Assembly (NCBI GenBank): GCA_938029725.1
Contig: CALHGE010000005.1
Span: 62,001 to 126,000, forward strand
Reading direction: 5' to 3'
DNA length: 64,000 nt
From: an uncultured Flavobacteriaceae bacterium
Lineage (GTDB): Bacteria > Bacteroidota > Bacteroidia > Flavobacteriales > Flavobacteriaceae
Shown here one piece after another: positions 17,721 through 25,105 of this stretch; the stretch's first letter is position 1; the number at the start of each line of letters is the position of its first letter. The position numbers and the translations under genes are program-made. The notes beneath the pieces are model-generated. The model made no database searches. It was not told where the DNA came from and saw only the letters and a list, made by a program, of their open reading frames with translations.

Positions 17721-19000
17721 GTCGTATTCTTTTATGTATCGGATGTTTCGCATTGCTAGTTTCGTCTTGCAAACAAAACATGCCAACGCTTGATATTCCA
17801 TCGCCTACTAAAATCGCCTATGCCACCGATACACTTAGCCTATCAAAAGCAGAGAGATATGATAAAATTTTAGGTGCTTTGGTAGGTTCTGCCATTGGAG
17901 ATGCCATGGGTACTTCAACCGAAATGTGGCACCGAAAGGACATTCAACTAAAATACGGTTATATCACAGGGCTTACACCAGCGGTTCGAGAACAATCTCC
18001 AGAAGGTACTTGGGGCCATAATCTGAATGCAGGAGCAACTACGGATGATACGCGTTGGAAATTTTTAATGGCAAACTATTTGAGTTCTCAAAAAGGAAAG
18101 CTTAACGCTGAAAATTTTGCCGTCTTTATTACCGATTATTACGCCGCTCTGACCAAAGGTTTGGAAGGGCTAGCAATCAGCACTGACCCCGACATCCTCG
18201 ATAAACAAATTCAAAAAATTTACTGGGTCAAAGAATGGGCTCGGGTTGCTTTGGCCTATCAACAAGGAAGTGTGCCTTATCAAAAAGCGCAAAATAGATT
18301 TTATGGGGGCGAAATGTCTTGTGCTGGTCAATTATACACCCCAATGTTTGGCTTGTTGGCAAATACACCAGAAGAAGCCTATACTATTGCCTATGAACAT
18401 ACCTTATTTGATTTAGGTTATGCTAAAGATATTTCAGCCTTGGTTGCTGCCATGACACAAATGGCGATGCGCACACAACATATGGATTCTATCTTGAACA
18501 CTGTTACTTTTATCGACCCCTATGATTACCAAAACAGCCGTTTAATAGGTCGAATTTCGTATACCACTGCCGAAGCTTCTAGAAAAGGCATATTAGCAAT
18601 CAAGAAAAGAGTTTTGATTGATTCACTTATCACCAAAGATTCAATTCGCTATAAAATACCCGAAAATTTTCAGGGCTCACAAAAAGATTGGGTTCGCCAA
18701 GAAATGGCATACCAAATGCTCGAGAAGGATGAAAAGGCTATCGCTTTCCACGCAGGTGAAATTTGGCAAATTCTAATTACTAGCCTTGAATTTGGGGAGG
18801 GTGACTTTGAAAAAACCCTCCAATTTATTGTCAATTACGGTCGCGACAATGATACGGTTGCAGCCGTCGCCGGAATGATTTTAGGTGCTAAACATGGGTA
18901 TTCAAACCTACCCCTAAGCCTCAAAGAAGAAGTTCTTGAAGTTAGCAAGACCCAAATGGGTATTGACCTTCAAGAAATGGCAAAAATACTTGCTGAATAA
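17717..19000 (+). CDS. ADP-ribosylglycohydrolase-family lipoprotein
   Basis: 427 residues with a lipoprotein signal (LLVSSC, lipid Cys18). The ARH fold is marked by GALVGSAIGDAMG (~53-65), the metal motif TTDDT (108-112) and the C-terminal RDNDTVAAVAGMILGA. ARH enzymes hydrolyse ADP-ribosyl bonds or O-acetyl-ADP-ribose with two metal ions. The surface or periplasmic location is unusual for an ARH and points to scavenging of nucleotide-derived ribosides rather than removal of protein modifications (inference). It is translationally coupled to the kinase-like gene by a 4-bp overlap and is the last gene of the cassette. Confidence 0.85.
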   Translation: MSRILLCIGCFALLVSSCKQNMPTLDIPSPTKIAYATDTLSLSKAERYDKILGALVGSAIGDAMGTSTEMWHRKDIQLKYGYITGLTPAVREQSPEGTWGHNLNAGATTDDTRWKFLMANYLSSQKGKLNAENFAVFITDYYAALTKGLEGLAISTDPDILDKQIQKIYWVKEWARVALAYQQGSVPYQKAQNRFYGGEMSCAGQLYTPMFGLLANTPEEAYTIAYEHTLFDLGYAKDISALVAAMTQMAMRTQHMDSILNTVTFIDPYDYQNSRLIGRISYTTAEASRKGILAIKKRVLIDSLITKDSIRYKIPENFQGSQKDWVRQEMAYQMLEKDEKAIAFHAGEIWQILITSLEFGEGDFEKTLQFIVNYGRDNDTVAAVAGMILGAKHGYSNLPLSLKEEVLEVSKTQMGIDLQEMAKILAE

Positions 19001-19206
19001 AATTAACTTTTACACCTTTTTTTACTCCAAATAGGCTCAAAATTAAACCTGTAATCAAAAAAGGTCTTATTTAAATCATAATTTACCCTTTCTAAATTTG
19101 TATAAAAAAGATAGAACTAAATTACGACTAGTAAGTTTATGAGCCACACCGCGTCTTACTCCTTTTCGAGACCTTAGAGTTTAAAAAAAAACGAACATAA
19201 TGGCTA

Positions 19207-19237
19207 TTTCTAAGCTCTTTCTAAAATAGTATCTTTG
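19207..19237 (+). promoter_or_regulatory. Promoter before the arsenosugar-type cluster
   Basis: TTTC at 19207-19210, a 19-nt spacer and TATCTTTG at 19230-19237 match the Bacteroidota promoter except for one base. It lies 19 nt before the rhodanese start. The 256-nt gap 19001-19256 shows nothing else recognisable. Confidence 0.6.
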
Positions 19238-19256
19238 CCTTCTTATATAAATTAGT

Positions 19257-19745
19257 ATGCGATTTTTAATCTTTTTTATTCTGTTTCTTGTTTTTGCCGC
19301 TTTGGTATTTGGTCAAAAAAAAATAGACAAAACCTTGAAGCTACTCAACAATGAAAGTGTACCCTATATAAATGTTGATGAGCTAAAATCTTCTGAAAAT
19401 ATCATTCTTTTAGACACGCGAAAAAAGGTTGAATTTACGGTGAGTCATCTAAAAAATGCCATTTGGGTAGGTTATGAAGATTTTGAGGAAGAAAAAATTA
19501 GGTCACAAATTGAAGATAAAAATACGCCAATTGTAGTGTATTGCTCGATAGGTGTGCGTTCTGAAGATATTGGCGAGAAGCTTCAAAAAGCTGGCTATAC
19601 AAATGTCAAAAACCTTTATGGGGGTATTTTTAAATGGAAAAATCAAGGGAATAGCGTCTATAATACTACTGCAGAAACCGATAGTGTACATGCCTACAAC
19701 AAAATTTGGGGCAAGCTTCTCGAAAAAGGCGTTAAAGTGTATTAA
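19257..19745 (+). CDS. Exported rhodanese-like sulfurtransferase
   Basis: 162 residues with an N-terminal signal or anchor (hydrophobic residues 2-19 ending VFGQ). A single rhodanese domain follows (~36-135) with LLDTRKKVEF and the active-site loop CSIGVRS, catalytic Cys96. Rhodaneses carry a persulfide or bind thiophilic oxyanions. It opens the arsenosugar-type cluster and is separated from the TIGR04282 gene by 34 bp. A role in thiol or sulfur chemistry of arsenic is plausible but unproven; single-domain rhodaneses are promiscuous. Confidence 0.85.
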   Translation: MRFLIFFILFLVFAALVFGQKKIDKTLKLLNNESVPYINVDELKSSENIILLDTRKKVEFTVSHLKNAIWVGYEDFEEEKIRSQIEDKNTPIVVYCSIGVRSEDIGEKLQKAGYTNVKNLYGGIFKWKNQGNSVYNTTAETDSVHAYNKIWGKLLEKGVKVY

Positions 19746-19779
19746 CCCGCTATCAAGCTTCAATTTATAAATTTCAGAT

Positions 19780-20457
19780 ATGGGCATACTCCTTTCCACC
19801 GAAAAAAAGCAAGAGGAGGCAACGGTAAATTATCATACCATCGCTTCAAAGAATTTACTGCTTATTTTTACAAGGAATCCTGAATTAGGAAAATGCAAAA
19901 CCCGCCTAGCGGCAAGGGTAGGAGATGAAAGTGCTTTGAAAATTTACAAGTTTTTATTAAATCATACCGCTGAATTGACTCAAGATGTAAATGCTGCCAA
20001 ACAGGTTTGGTATTCCGAAGAAATTTGGAAGGACGACATTTGGGATAATTCCTATTTCAATAAAAGAGTACAACATGGAGCTGATTTAGGCATCCGTATG
20101 GCCAATGCTTTTCAAGAAGGATTTTCTTCTAACTTTGAGCGTATTGTTGTTATTGGAAGTGATATGCATGACCTCTCTAAAACCGACATTGATAATGCCT
20201 TTGAAGTTCTCCAAACAAAAGATTTTGTCATCGGGCCTGCAGAAGATGGGGGTTACTATTTATTGGGAATGACTACTTTTAATTCGGCTGTATTCCAAAA
20301 CAAAGCTTGGGGCTCAGAAACCGTTTTACAAGACACCCTAAACAATTTAAAAAACAAAAATCTACAAGTTCTGGAGATGAGAAACGATATAGATCTTTAT
20401 GAAGATATCGCAACAACAGCTGCTTTCCAGCCTTTTCTAAAACATATGAAGAAATGA
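19780..20457 (+). CDS. TIGR04282-type (DUF2064) arsenosugar-associated transferase
   Basis: 225 residues with a nucleotide-diphospho-sugar-transferase fold. Typical motifs are LLIFTRNPELGKCKTRLA near the start, VVIGSDMHDLS, and PAEDGGYYLLGM toward the end. The family is called 'rSAM-associated transferase 1' and more recently arsenosugar-biosynthesis glycosyltransferase. It usually occurs near an ArsM methyltransferase and radical-SAM ArsS. Here ArsM is two genes downstream. The 3' end overlaps the nucleoside phosphorylase start by 4 bp (ATGA). The activated sugar or glycerol donor is not known to me. Confidence 0.85.
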   Translation: MGILLSTEKKQEEATVNYHTIASKNLLLIFTRNPELGKCKTRLAARVGDESALKIYKFLLNHTAELTQDVNAAKQVWYSEEIWKDDIWDNSYFNKRVQHGADLGIRMANAFQEGFSSNFERIVVIGSDMHDLSKTDIDNAFEVLQTKDFVIGPAEDGGYYLLGMTTFNSAVFQNKAWGSETVLQDTLNNLKNKNLQVLEMRNDIDLYEDIATTAAFQPFLKHMKK

Positions 20458-21269
20458 CACAAAAACAATTAGACGAATCAACTGCTTATTTAAGAGGCAA
20501 AGGTTTTGATGCTCCAGAAATCGGAATCGTACTAGGTACAGGTTTAGGAAAATTGGTTGATGAAATTGAAAACACAATCGAAGCACATTACAATCATATT
20601 CCATTTTTTCCATTAGCAACCGTAGAATTTCATGCCGGCAAGCTAATCTACGGAACCCTCGAAGGAAAAAAAGTTGTGGTCATGCAAGGGCGTTTTCATT
20701 TATACGAAGGCTATGACCTGATGGATGTTACCTATCCTATTCGCGTAATGCACCAATTGGGTATTCAAAAATTATTCATCTCTAATGCCGCGGGAGCCAT
20801 TAATCTCGATTATAAAAAAGGAGATATGATGTTGATTGACGATCATATTAATTTACAAGGCAGTTCTCCATTAGCCTTCAAAAACGTAGCGCAATTCGGA
20901 GAACGTTTTGTAGATATGGCCGCGCCCTATGATGTTGAAATGGGTAAAAAACTAATAGCGATAGCGGAGAGAGAAAACATCTCTCTTAAAGAAGGCGTAT
21001 ACGCTTCTGTAGTCGGCCCGCAATTAGAAACAAGGGCAGAATACCGAATGTTAAAGATCCTTGGTGCGGATGCCGTTGGAATGAGTACGGTACCAGAAGT
21101 AATTGTTGCTAATCATTTACGACTACCCATTATAGCAGTGTCAGTTTTAACTGATGAATGTGATCCTGACAACTTACAAACCGTTAATATTCAAGAAATT
21201 ATCGAAATTGCCGGAAATACAGAGCCAAAAATGGTGACGTTGTTTAGAGAATTAATTAAAGAAATTTAG
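20454..21269 (+). CDS. Purine-nucleoside phosphorylase (trimeric PNP/MTAP family)
   Basis: 271 residues with GTGLG (phosphate loop), GRFHLYEGYDL, SNAAGAINL and GMSTVPEVIVA, typical of the trimeric PNP/MTAP family. It cleaves purine nucleosides with phosphate to base and ribose-1-phosphate. At the base-recognition position Asp234 (VLTDECDP) replaces the Asn of 6-oxopurine PNPs; the adenine-specific MTAP has Asp there. Its place between the TIGR04282 transferase and ArsM suggests it removes adenine from an arsenic-containing 5'-deoxyadenosine (inference). General purine salvage is the alternative. Confidence 0.9.
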   Translation: MTQKQLDESTAYLRGKGFDAPEIGIVLGTGLGKLVDEIENTIEAHYNHIPFFPLATVEFHAGKLIYGTLEGKKVVVMQGRFHLYEGYDLMDVTYPIRVMHQLGIQKLFISNAAGAINLDYKKGDMMLIDDHINLQGSSPLAFKNVAQFGERFVDMAAPYDVEMGKKLIAIAERENISLKEGVYASVVGPQLETRAEYRMLKILGADAVGMSTVPEVIVANHLRLPIIAVSVLTDECDPDNLQTVNIQEIIEIAGNTEPKMVTLFRELIKEI

Positions 21270-21279
21270 AACTAGAAGC

Positions 21280-22245
21280 ATGAGTTATTTAGAAGCAACA
21301 AACGATTTGTACAAAGAAGCAGCTTTAACACCTGATGTTGGTCTTTGCTGCACAACAAACCCCATTTGGCAATTCCCCGGACTTTCAATTCCGACCATAA
21401 TGCAGGAAATGAATTATGGCTGTGGTAGCACGGTCTCTGCGCAAGACTTAATCAATAACCCTAAAGTACTTTATGTAGGTGTTGGTGGAGGAATGGAACT
21501 ATTACAATTCTCTTACTTCTCAAGACAAAAAGGAGGCGTTACAGGTGTTGATGTAGTTGATGAAATGCTGGAAGCTTCCAAAAAGAACTTTAAGATTGCC
21601 GAGGAAGAAAATGATTGGTTTAAAAGTGAGTATGTAAACCTAGTTAAGGGTGACGCTTTGAATCTTCCCGTGGAAGATGAAAGTATTGATGTTGCCGCAC
21701 AAAACTGTCTTTTCAACATTTTCAAGATAGATGATTTAAAGAAAGCAGTAGCAGAAATGTATCGTGTTCTAAAGCCTCATGGAAGACTTGTAATGAGTGA
21801 TCCAACTTGTGAACAACCTATGAATAATGACTTGCGAAATGATGATCGCTTAAGAGCACTATGCTTGAGCGGAAGTATTCCTATCGCAGATTATGTAAAA
21901 GTCTTAACCGATGCTGGTTTTGGTACTATAGAAATTCGCGCTAGAAAATCGTATCGCGTTTTATCACCAAACCACTATCCGACGGATGAATTGATTTTTA
22001 TCGAATCTATAGAGATTGCCGCTATCAAAGACCCAATGCCAGAAGACGGACCTTGTATGTTTACTGGAAAAACAGCTATATACTACGGTGATGAAGATTA
22101 TTTTGATGACAAAGCAGGGCATGTGCTTATGCTAAATCAACCCTTAGCTGTTTGCGATAAGACCGCAGCGGCTTTAGCGAAGGCAAATGATGAAATTCAT
22201 ATCAGCGAAAGTACATGGCATTATAATGGTGGCGGATGCTGCTAG
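21280..22245 (+). CDS. arsM: ArsM-type arsenite methyltransferase of arsenosugar clusters
   Basis: 321 residues: a class I SAM methyltransferase with SAM loop VLYVGVGGGMELL (63-75). Cysteines stand at the arsenite-binding positions of ArsM: C23/C24 in GLCCTTN, C48 in NYGCGST and C195 in LCLSGSIP. An extra Cys pair ends the protein (C320-C321, after GGG). ArsM methylates As(III) to mono- and dimethylarsenicals, which are the precursors of arsenosugars. The surrounding TIGR04282/TIGR04283 and PNP genes support the arsenosugar subtype rather than volatilising detoxification. A strong terminator follows. Confidence 0.88.
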   Translation: MSYLEATNDLYKEAALTPDVGLCCTTNPIWQFPGLSIPTIMQEMNYGCGSTVSAQDLINNPKVLYVGVGGGMELLQFSYFSRQKGGVTGVDVVDEMLEASKKNFKIAEEENDWFKSEYVNLVKGDALNLPVEDESIDVAAQNCLFNIFKIDDLKKAVAEMYRVLKPHGRLVMSDPTCEQPMNNDLRNDDRLRALCLSGSIPIADYVKVLTDAGFGTIEIRARKSYRVLSPNHYPTDELIFIESIEIAAIKDPMPEDGPCMFTGKTAIYYGDEDYFDDKAGHVLMLNQPLAVCDKTAAALAKANDEIHISESTWHYNGGGCC

Positions 22246-22268
22246 CTAATTTTTGATATTCTTATTCC

Positions 22269-22300
22269 AAAGGCCTGCTAATAAAAAAGCAGGCCTTTTA
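22269..22300 (+). terminator. Rho-independent terminator after arsM
   Basis: A perfect 11-bp stem AAAGGCCTGCT (22269-22279) / AGCAGGCCTTT (22288-22298) with an 8-nt A-rich loop and a T-run. It separates the 19.2-22.2 kb transcript from the phosphate-transporter gene. Confidence 0.9.
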
Positions 22301-22376
22301 CTTTTTAAATAAAGTTCGCAGTAAGCAAAGTGCATCTATTACGTCAAAAAGTAAGAATGAATTATTACTGCAAAAT

Positions 22377-23483
22377 ATGAGCATCATCTTTATCTTTCTT
22401 TTTGTTGCCGCCTGTTTTTTAGCCTATAGCAATGGTGCAAACGATAATTTCAAAGGCGTTGCTACACTTTTCGGAAGTGGTACGACCAATTATAAAAACG
22501 CAATTAACTGGGCAACAGCAACCACATTTGCTGGCTCGGTAACCGCACTATTTTTAGCAAAAGAACTCGTTAAAAATTTCTCAGGAAAAGGCTTGGTTCC
22601 AGATGAGTTAATTTTAAGTCCGAATTTTGCTATTTCTATTGCGCTAGGAGCAGCAATCACAGTTTACTTAGCTACCAGAATCGGAATGCCCATATCTACA
22701 ACACATAGTTTAGTAGGAGCGCTTTTTGGCGCTGGCGTTATGGCGGTTGGTAGTGACTTCAATTTCATCAAACTCGGAAAAACATTTTTAATGCCGCTTA
22801 TAGTGAGCCCTTTAATAGCAGCTGTTTTAAGTTTGATTGCCTATCTTATTTTTAGATACTTCAGAGCGTTAATGGGTATCTCCAAAAATGATACTATTTA
22901 CATTCCAAAAGCAGAGGTATCAAATACGAATCACATGCGCATGGTTTCAACTACACCAATGAATGTTGAGATAGAAAACCAACACATCGAAACTTATAGC
23001 GGACAAGTATTGGGTATTACTACCCAAAAAATATTAGACACACTTCATTATATTAGCGCCGGAGTGGTAAGTTTCGCAAGAGGACTAAATGATACTCCTA
23101 AAATTGTTGGTCTTTTACTCATTATAAACACTTTAGATATCAGGTGGGGACTGATTACAGTAGCTATTGTAATGGCGGCTGGCGGTTTATTGAACTCTAA
23201 AAAAGTAGGAGTTACGATGAGTCAAAAAATTACTCCTATGAATTCAGGGCAAGGGTTTACGGCAAATATGATTACAGGTTTATTAGTTACAACTGCGAGT
23301 ATTCATGGGCTACCTGTTTCTACAACACACGTTTCGGTAGGCTCTATTTTCGGAATTGGCACCGTGACCAAAAAATCAGACCTAAAAATGGTTTCTAAAA
23401 TAATATTGTCATGGGTCTTAACCTTGCCCATTGCGGCCTTAACGAGTGCATTTTTTTTTAAATTGTTTCAGATGTTTTTATAA
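22377..23483 (+). CDS. PiT-family inorganic phosphate transporter
   Basis: 368 residues, polytopic, with the two inverted PiT/PHO-4 repeats. The first has SNGANDNFKGVA (~20-30) and PISTTHSLVGAL; the second has RGLNDTPKIVG and PVSTTHVSVGSIFG. PiT carriers import metal-phosphate with protons or sodium and also admit arsenate. Its position between arsM and the TIGR04283 gene hints that it serves arsenate/phosphate traffic of this pathway, but a plain phosphate role is equally allowed. A terminator upstream suggests separate transcription. Only 16 bp separate it from the DUF547 gene. Confidence 0.9.
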   Translation: MSIIFIFLFVAACFLAYSNGANDNFKGVATLFGSGTTNYKNAINWATATTFAGSVTALFLAKELVKNFSGKGLVPDELILSPNFAISIALGAAITVYLATRIGMPISTTHSLVGALFGAGVMAVGSDFNFIKLGKTFLMPLIVSPLIAAVLSLIAYLIFRYFRALMGISKNDTIYIPKAEVSNTNHMRMVSTTPMNVEIENQHIETYSGQVLGITTQKILDTLHYISAGVVSFARGLNDTPKIVGLLLIINTLDIRWGLITVAIVMAAGGLLNSKKVGVTMSQKITPMNSGQGFTANMITGLLVTTASIHGLPVSTTHVSVGSIFGIGTVTKKSDLKMVSKIILSWVLTLPIAALTSAFFFKLFQMFL

Positions 23484-23499
23484 AACTAAACTAGCAAGA

Positions 23500-24414
23500 A
23501 TGAATTTAGCATTGTTTACACTTATCGGTTTACTTCCGTTAGCATGTGTTAATCACAAGGAAGTTGCGAAAAATGATACTTCTATTGAGAAGGACAAATT
23601 GGAGTTTGTTTCACCTGTTCAGGAAAATCCGCTAATTACAAGCTCTGAAGACACGATAGCACAAATAGAAGAGATTGATACCAGAGGTATTGAAGTTGTT
23701 GTGCAAGAAAAAGCTAAACTTATAAAAGAGGTATCAATAAAAAAGAAAACACCAGAAAACCTTCTATTGCCTGAGCATTCCCCTTGGAGTATTTTATTGA
23801 TTAAATATGTCGATGATAAAGGCGATGTTGATTATAGGGCTTTTCAAAATGACAGCGTGGCTCTAGGTGAATATCTGAATCATTTAGAGAAAAACAGTCC
23901 TAAAAAAGACTGGCCTAAAAATGAAAAATTAGCCTATTATATTAATCTTTATAATGCCGCGACGGTAAAACTCATCCTTGATAATTACCCAACTACTAGT
24001 ATTAGAAATATTAAAAACCCTTGGGGTATGGACTGGGTGAAAACAGGTGATGGAGTTCTTTCCTTAGGAGATATTGAGCATAAGATACTTCGAAAAATGA
24101 ATGAACCCCGTATACATTTTGCAATCAATTGTGCCTCATTTTCCTGTCCGAAGTTATTAAACAAAGCTTTTACAGCTGCCGAGATAGAAATACAGTTACA
24201 TGAAGCAACTCTTGATTTCGTAAATGATAAAACCAGAAATATTATTTCAAAAGAAGAAATGCAGTTATCGAATATTTTCAAATGGTACAAAAAAGACTTT
24301 ACCGAAAATGGTTCGTTAACAGATTATATAAAAACCTATACTACCATCGAAATCAATAGCGACACCGATATTGACTATCTCAAATATGACTGGAATTTGA
24401 ATGAAACGAAATAG
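23500..24414 (+). CDS. DUF547 lipoprotein, copy 1
   Basis: Start at 23500 rather than 23446, because MNLALFTLIGLLPLAC gives a clear lipobox (lipid Cys16) and removes overlap with the transporter. The 304-residue product has a ~100-residue low-complexity, Glu/Lys-rich linker followed by the DUF547 domain. Conserved blocks are LAYYINLYNAATVKLIL, DIEHKILR, HFAINCASFSCPKL and FKWYKKDF. The domain has an invariant His/Cys set suggestive of a cysteine-based hydrolase or transpeptidase, but the reaction is unknown. It overlaps the TIGR04283 gene by 14 bp. A second DUF547 protein lies at 30.5 kb. Confidence 0.8.
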   Translation: MNLALFTLIGLLPLACVNHKEVAKNDTSIEKDKLEFVSPVQENPLITSSEDTIAQIEEIDTRGIEVVVQEKAKLIKEVSIKKKTPENLLLPEHSPWSILLIKYVDDKGDVDYRAFQNDSVALGEYLNHLEKNSPKKDWPKNEKLAYYINLYNAATVKLILDNYPTTSIRNIKNPWGMDWVKTGDGVLSLGDIEHKILRKMNEPRIHFAINCASFSCPKLLNKAFTAAEIEIQLHEATLDFVNDKTRNIISKEEMQLSNIFKWYKKDFTENGSLTDYIKTYTTIEINSDTDIDYLKYDWNLNETK

Positions 24415-25105
24415 CCCAAAAATCAGTATTATAATTCCAGTTCTCAACGAAGAAACTGCTATCTCTAAGATATTAGATTCTTTGATGGAGAATAGTTCCG
24501 CTAAAAATATCAAAGAAGTACTTGTAATTGATGGTGGTAGCGTAGATAACACAAGAGCACTCGCTTTGAATCATAAGGTGACCCTAATTCTTTCAAAAAA
24601 GGGCCGCGCCAGACAAATGAATCTTGGTGCAAAAAATGCTACAGGTGAAATTCTTTATTTTATTCATGTAGACACGCTTCCTCCTAAGGGCTTTGACAAA
24701 ACCATTATAGAAGCTGTTTTAAGTAAAAATGAAGTAGGTTGTTTTCAAATGAAATTTGATAGTGACAGCCGATTTTTAAGATTTTTTGCATGGTTTACAC
24801 GCATCAATATTAAACTTTGCCGTGGCGGAGATCAATCACTTTTTATCACTAAAAGTCTCTTTGAAAAATCAGGAGGCTTTGATGAAAACTATATCGTTTA
24901 TGAAGACAATGAGTTTATCGGACGTTTATATGAAATGGTTCCGTTTAAAATACTGCCCCGTCACGTAAAAACTTCAGCTCGCAGATATGAACAAGGCAAT
25001 AAAGTTGCACTACAATATCACTTTGGAGTAATTCATCTAAAAAATTACATGGGTGCAGGACCAGAGAAGTTATATGATTACTACAAGCGAAAAATTGCTA
25101 TTTAG
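24401..25105 (+). CDS. TIGR04283-type arsenosugar-associated glycosyltransferase
   Basis: 234 residues, GT-A family 2 fold: ISIIIPVLNEE at the start, VIDGGSVDNT, the DxD-like FIHVDTLPP, and GGDQSLFI further on. The family is 'rSAM-associated transferase 2', now described as an arsenosugar-biosynthesis glycosyltransferase. It is overlapped by the upstream DUF547 gene, so the two are translationally coupled. It is expected to transfer a sugar or sugar-like group in the cytoplasm; acceptor and donor are not established. The 3' end is convergent with the amidase gene, overlapping by 4 bp. Confidence 0.85.
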   Translation: MKRNSPKISIIIPVLNEETAISKILDSLMENSSAKNIKEVLVIDGGSVDNTRALALNHKVTLILSKKGRARQMNLGAKNATGEILYFIHVDTLPPKGFDKTIIEAVLSKNEVGCFQMKFDSDSRFLRFFAWFTRINIKLCRGGDQSLFITKSLFEKSGGFDENYIVYEDNEFIGRLYEMVPFKILPRHVKTSARRYEQGNKVALQYHFGVIHLKNYMGAGPEKLYDYYKRKIAI

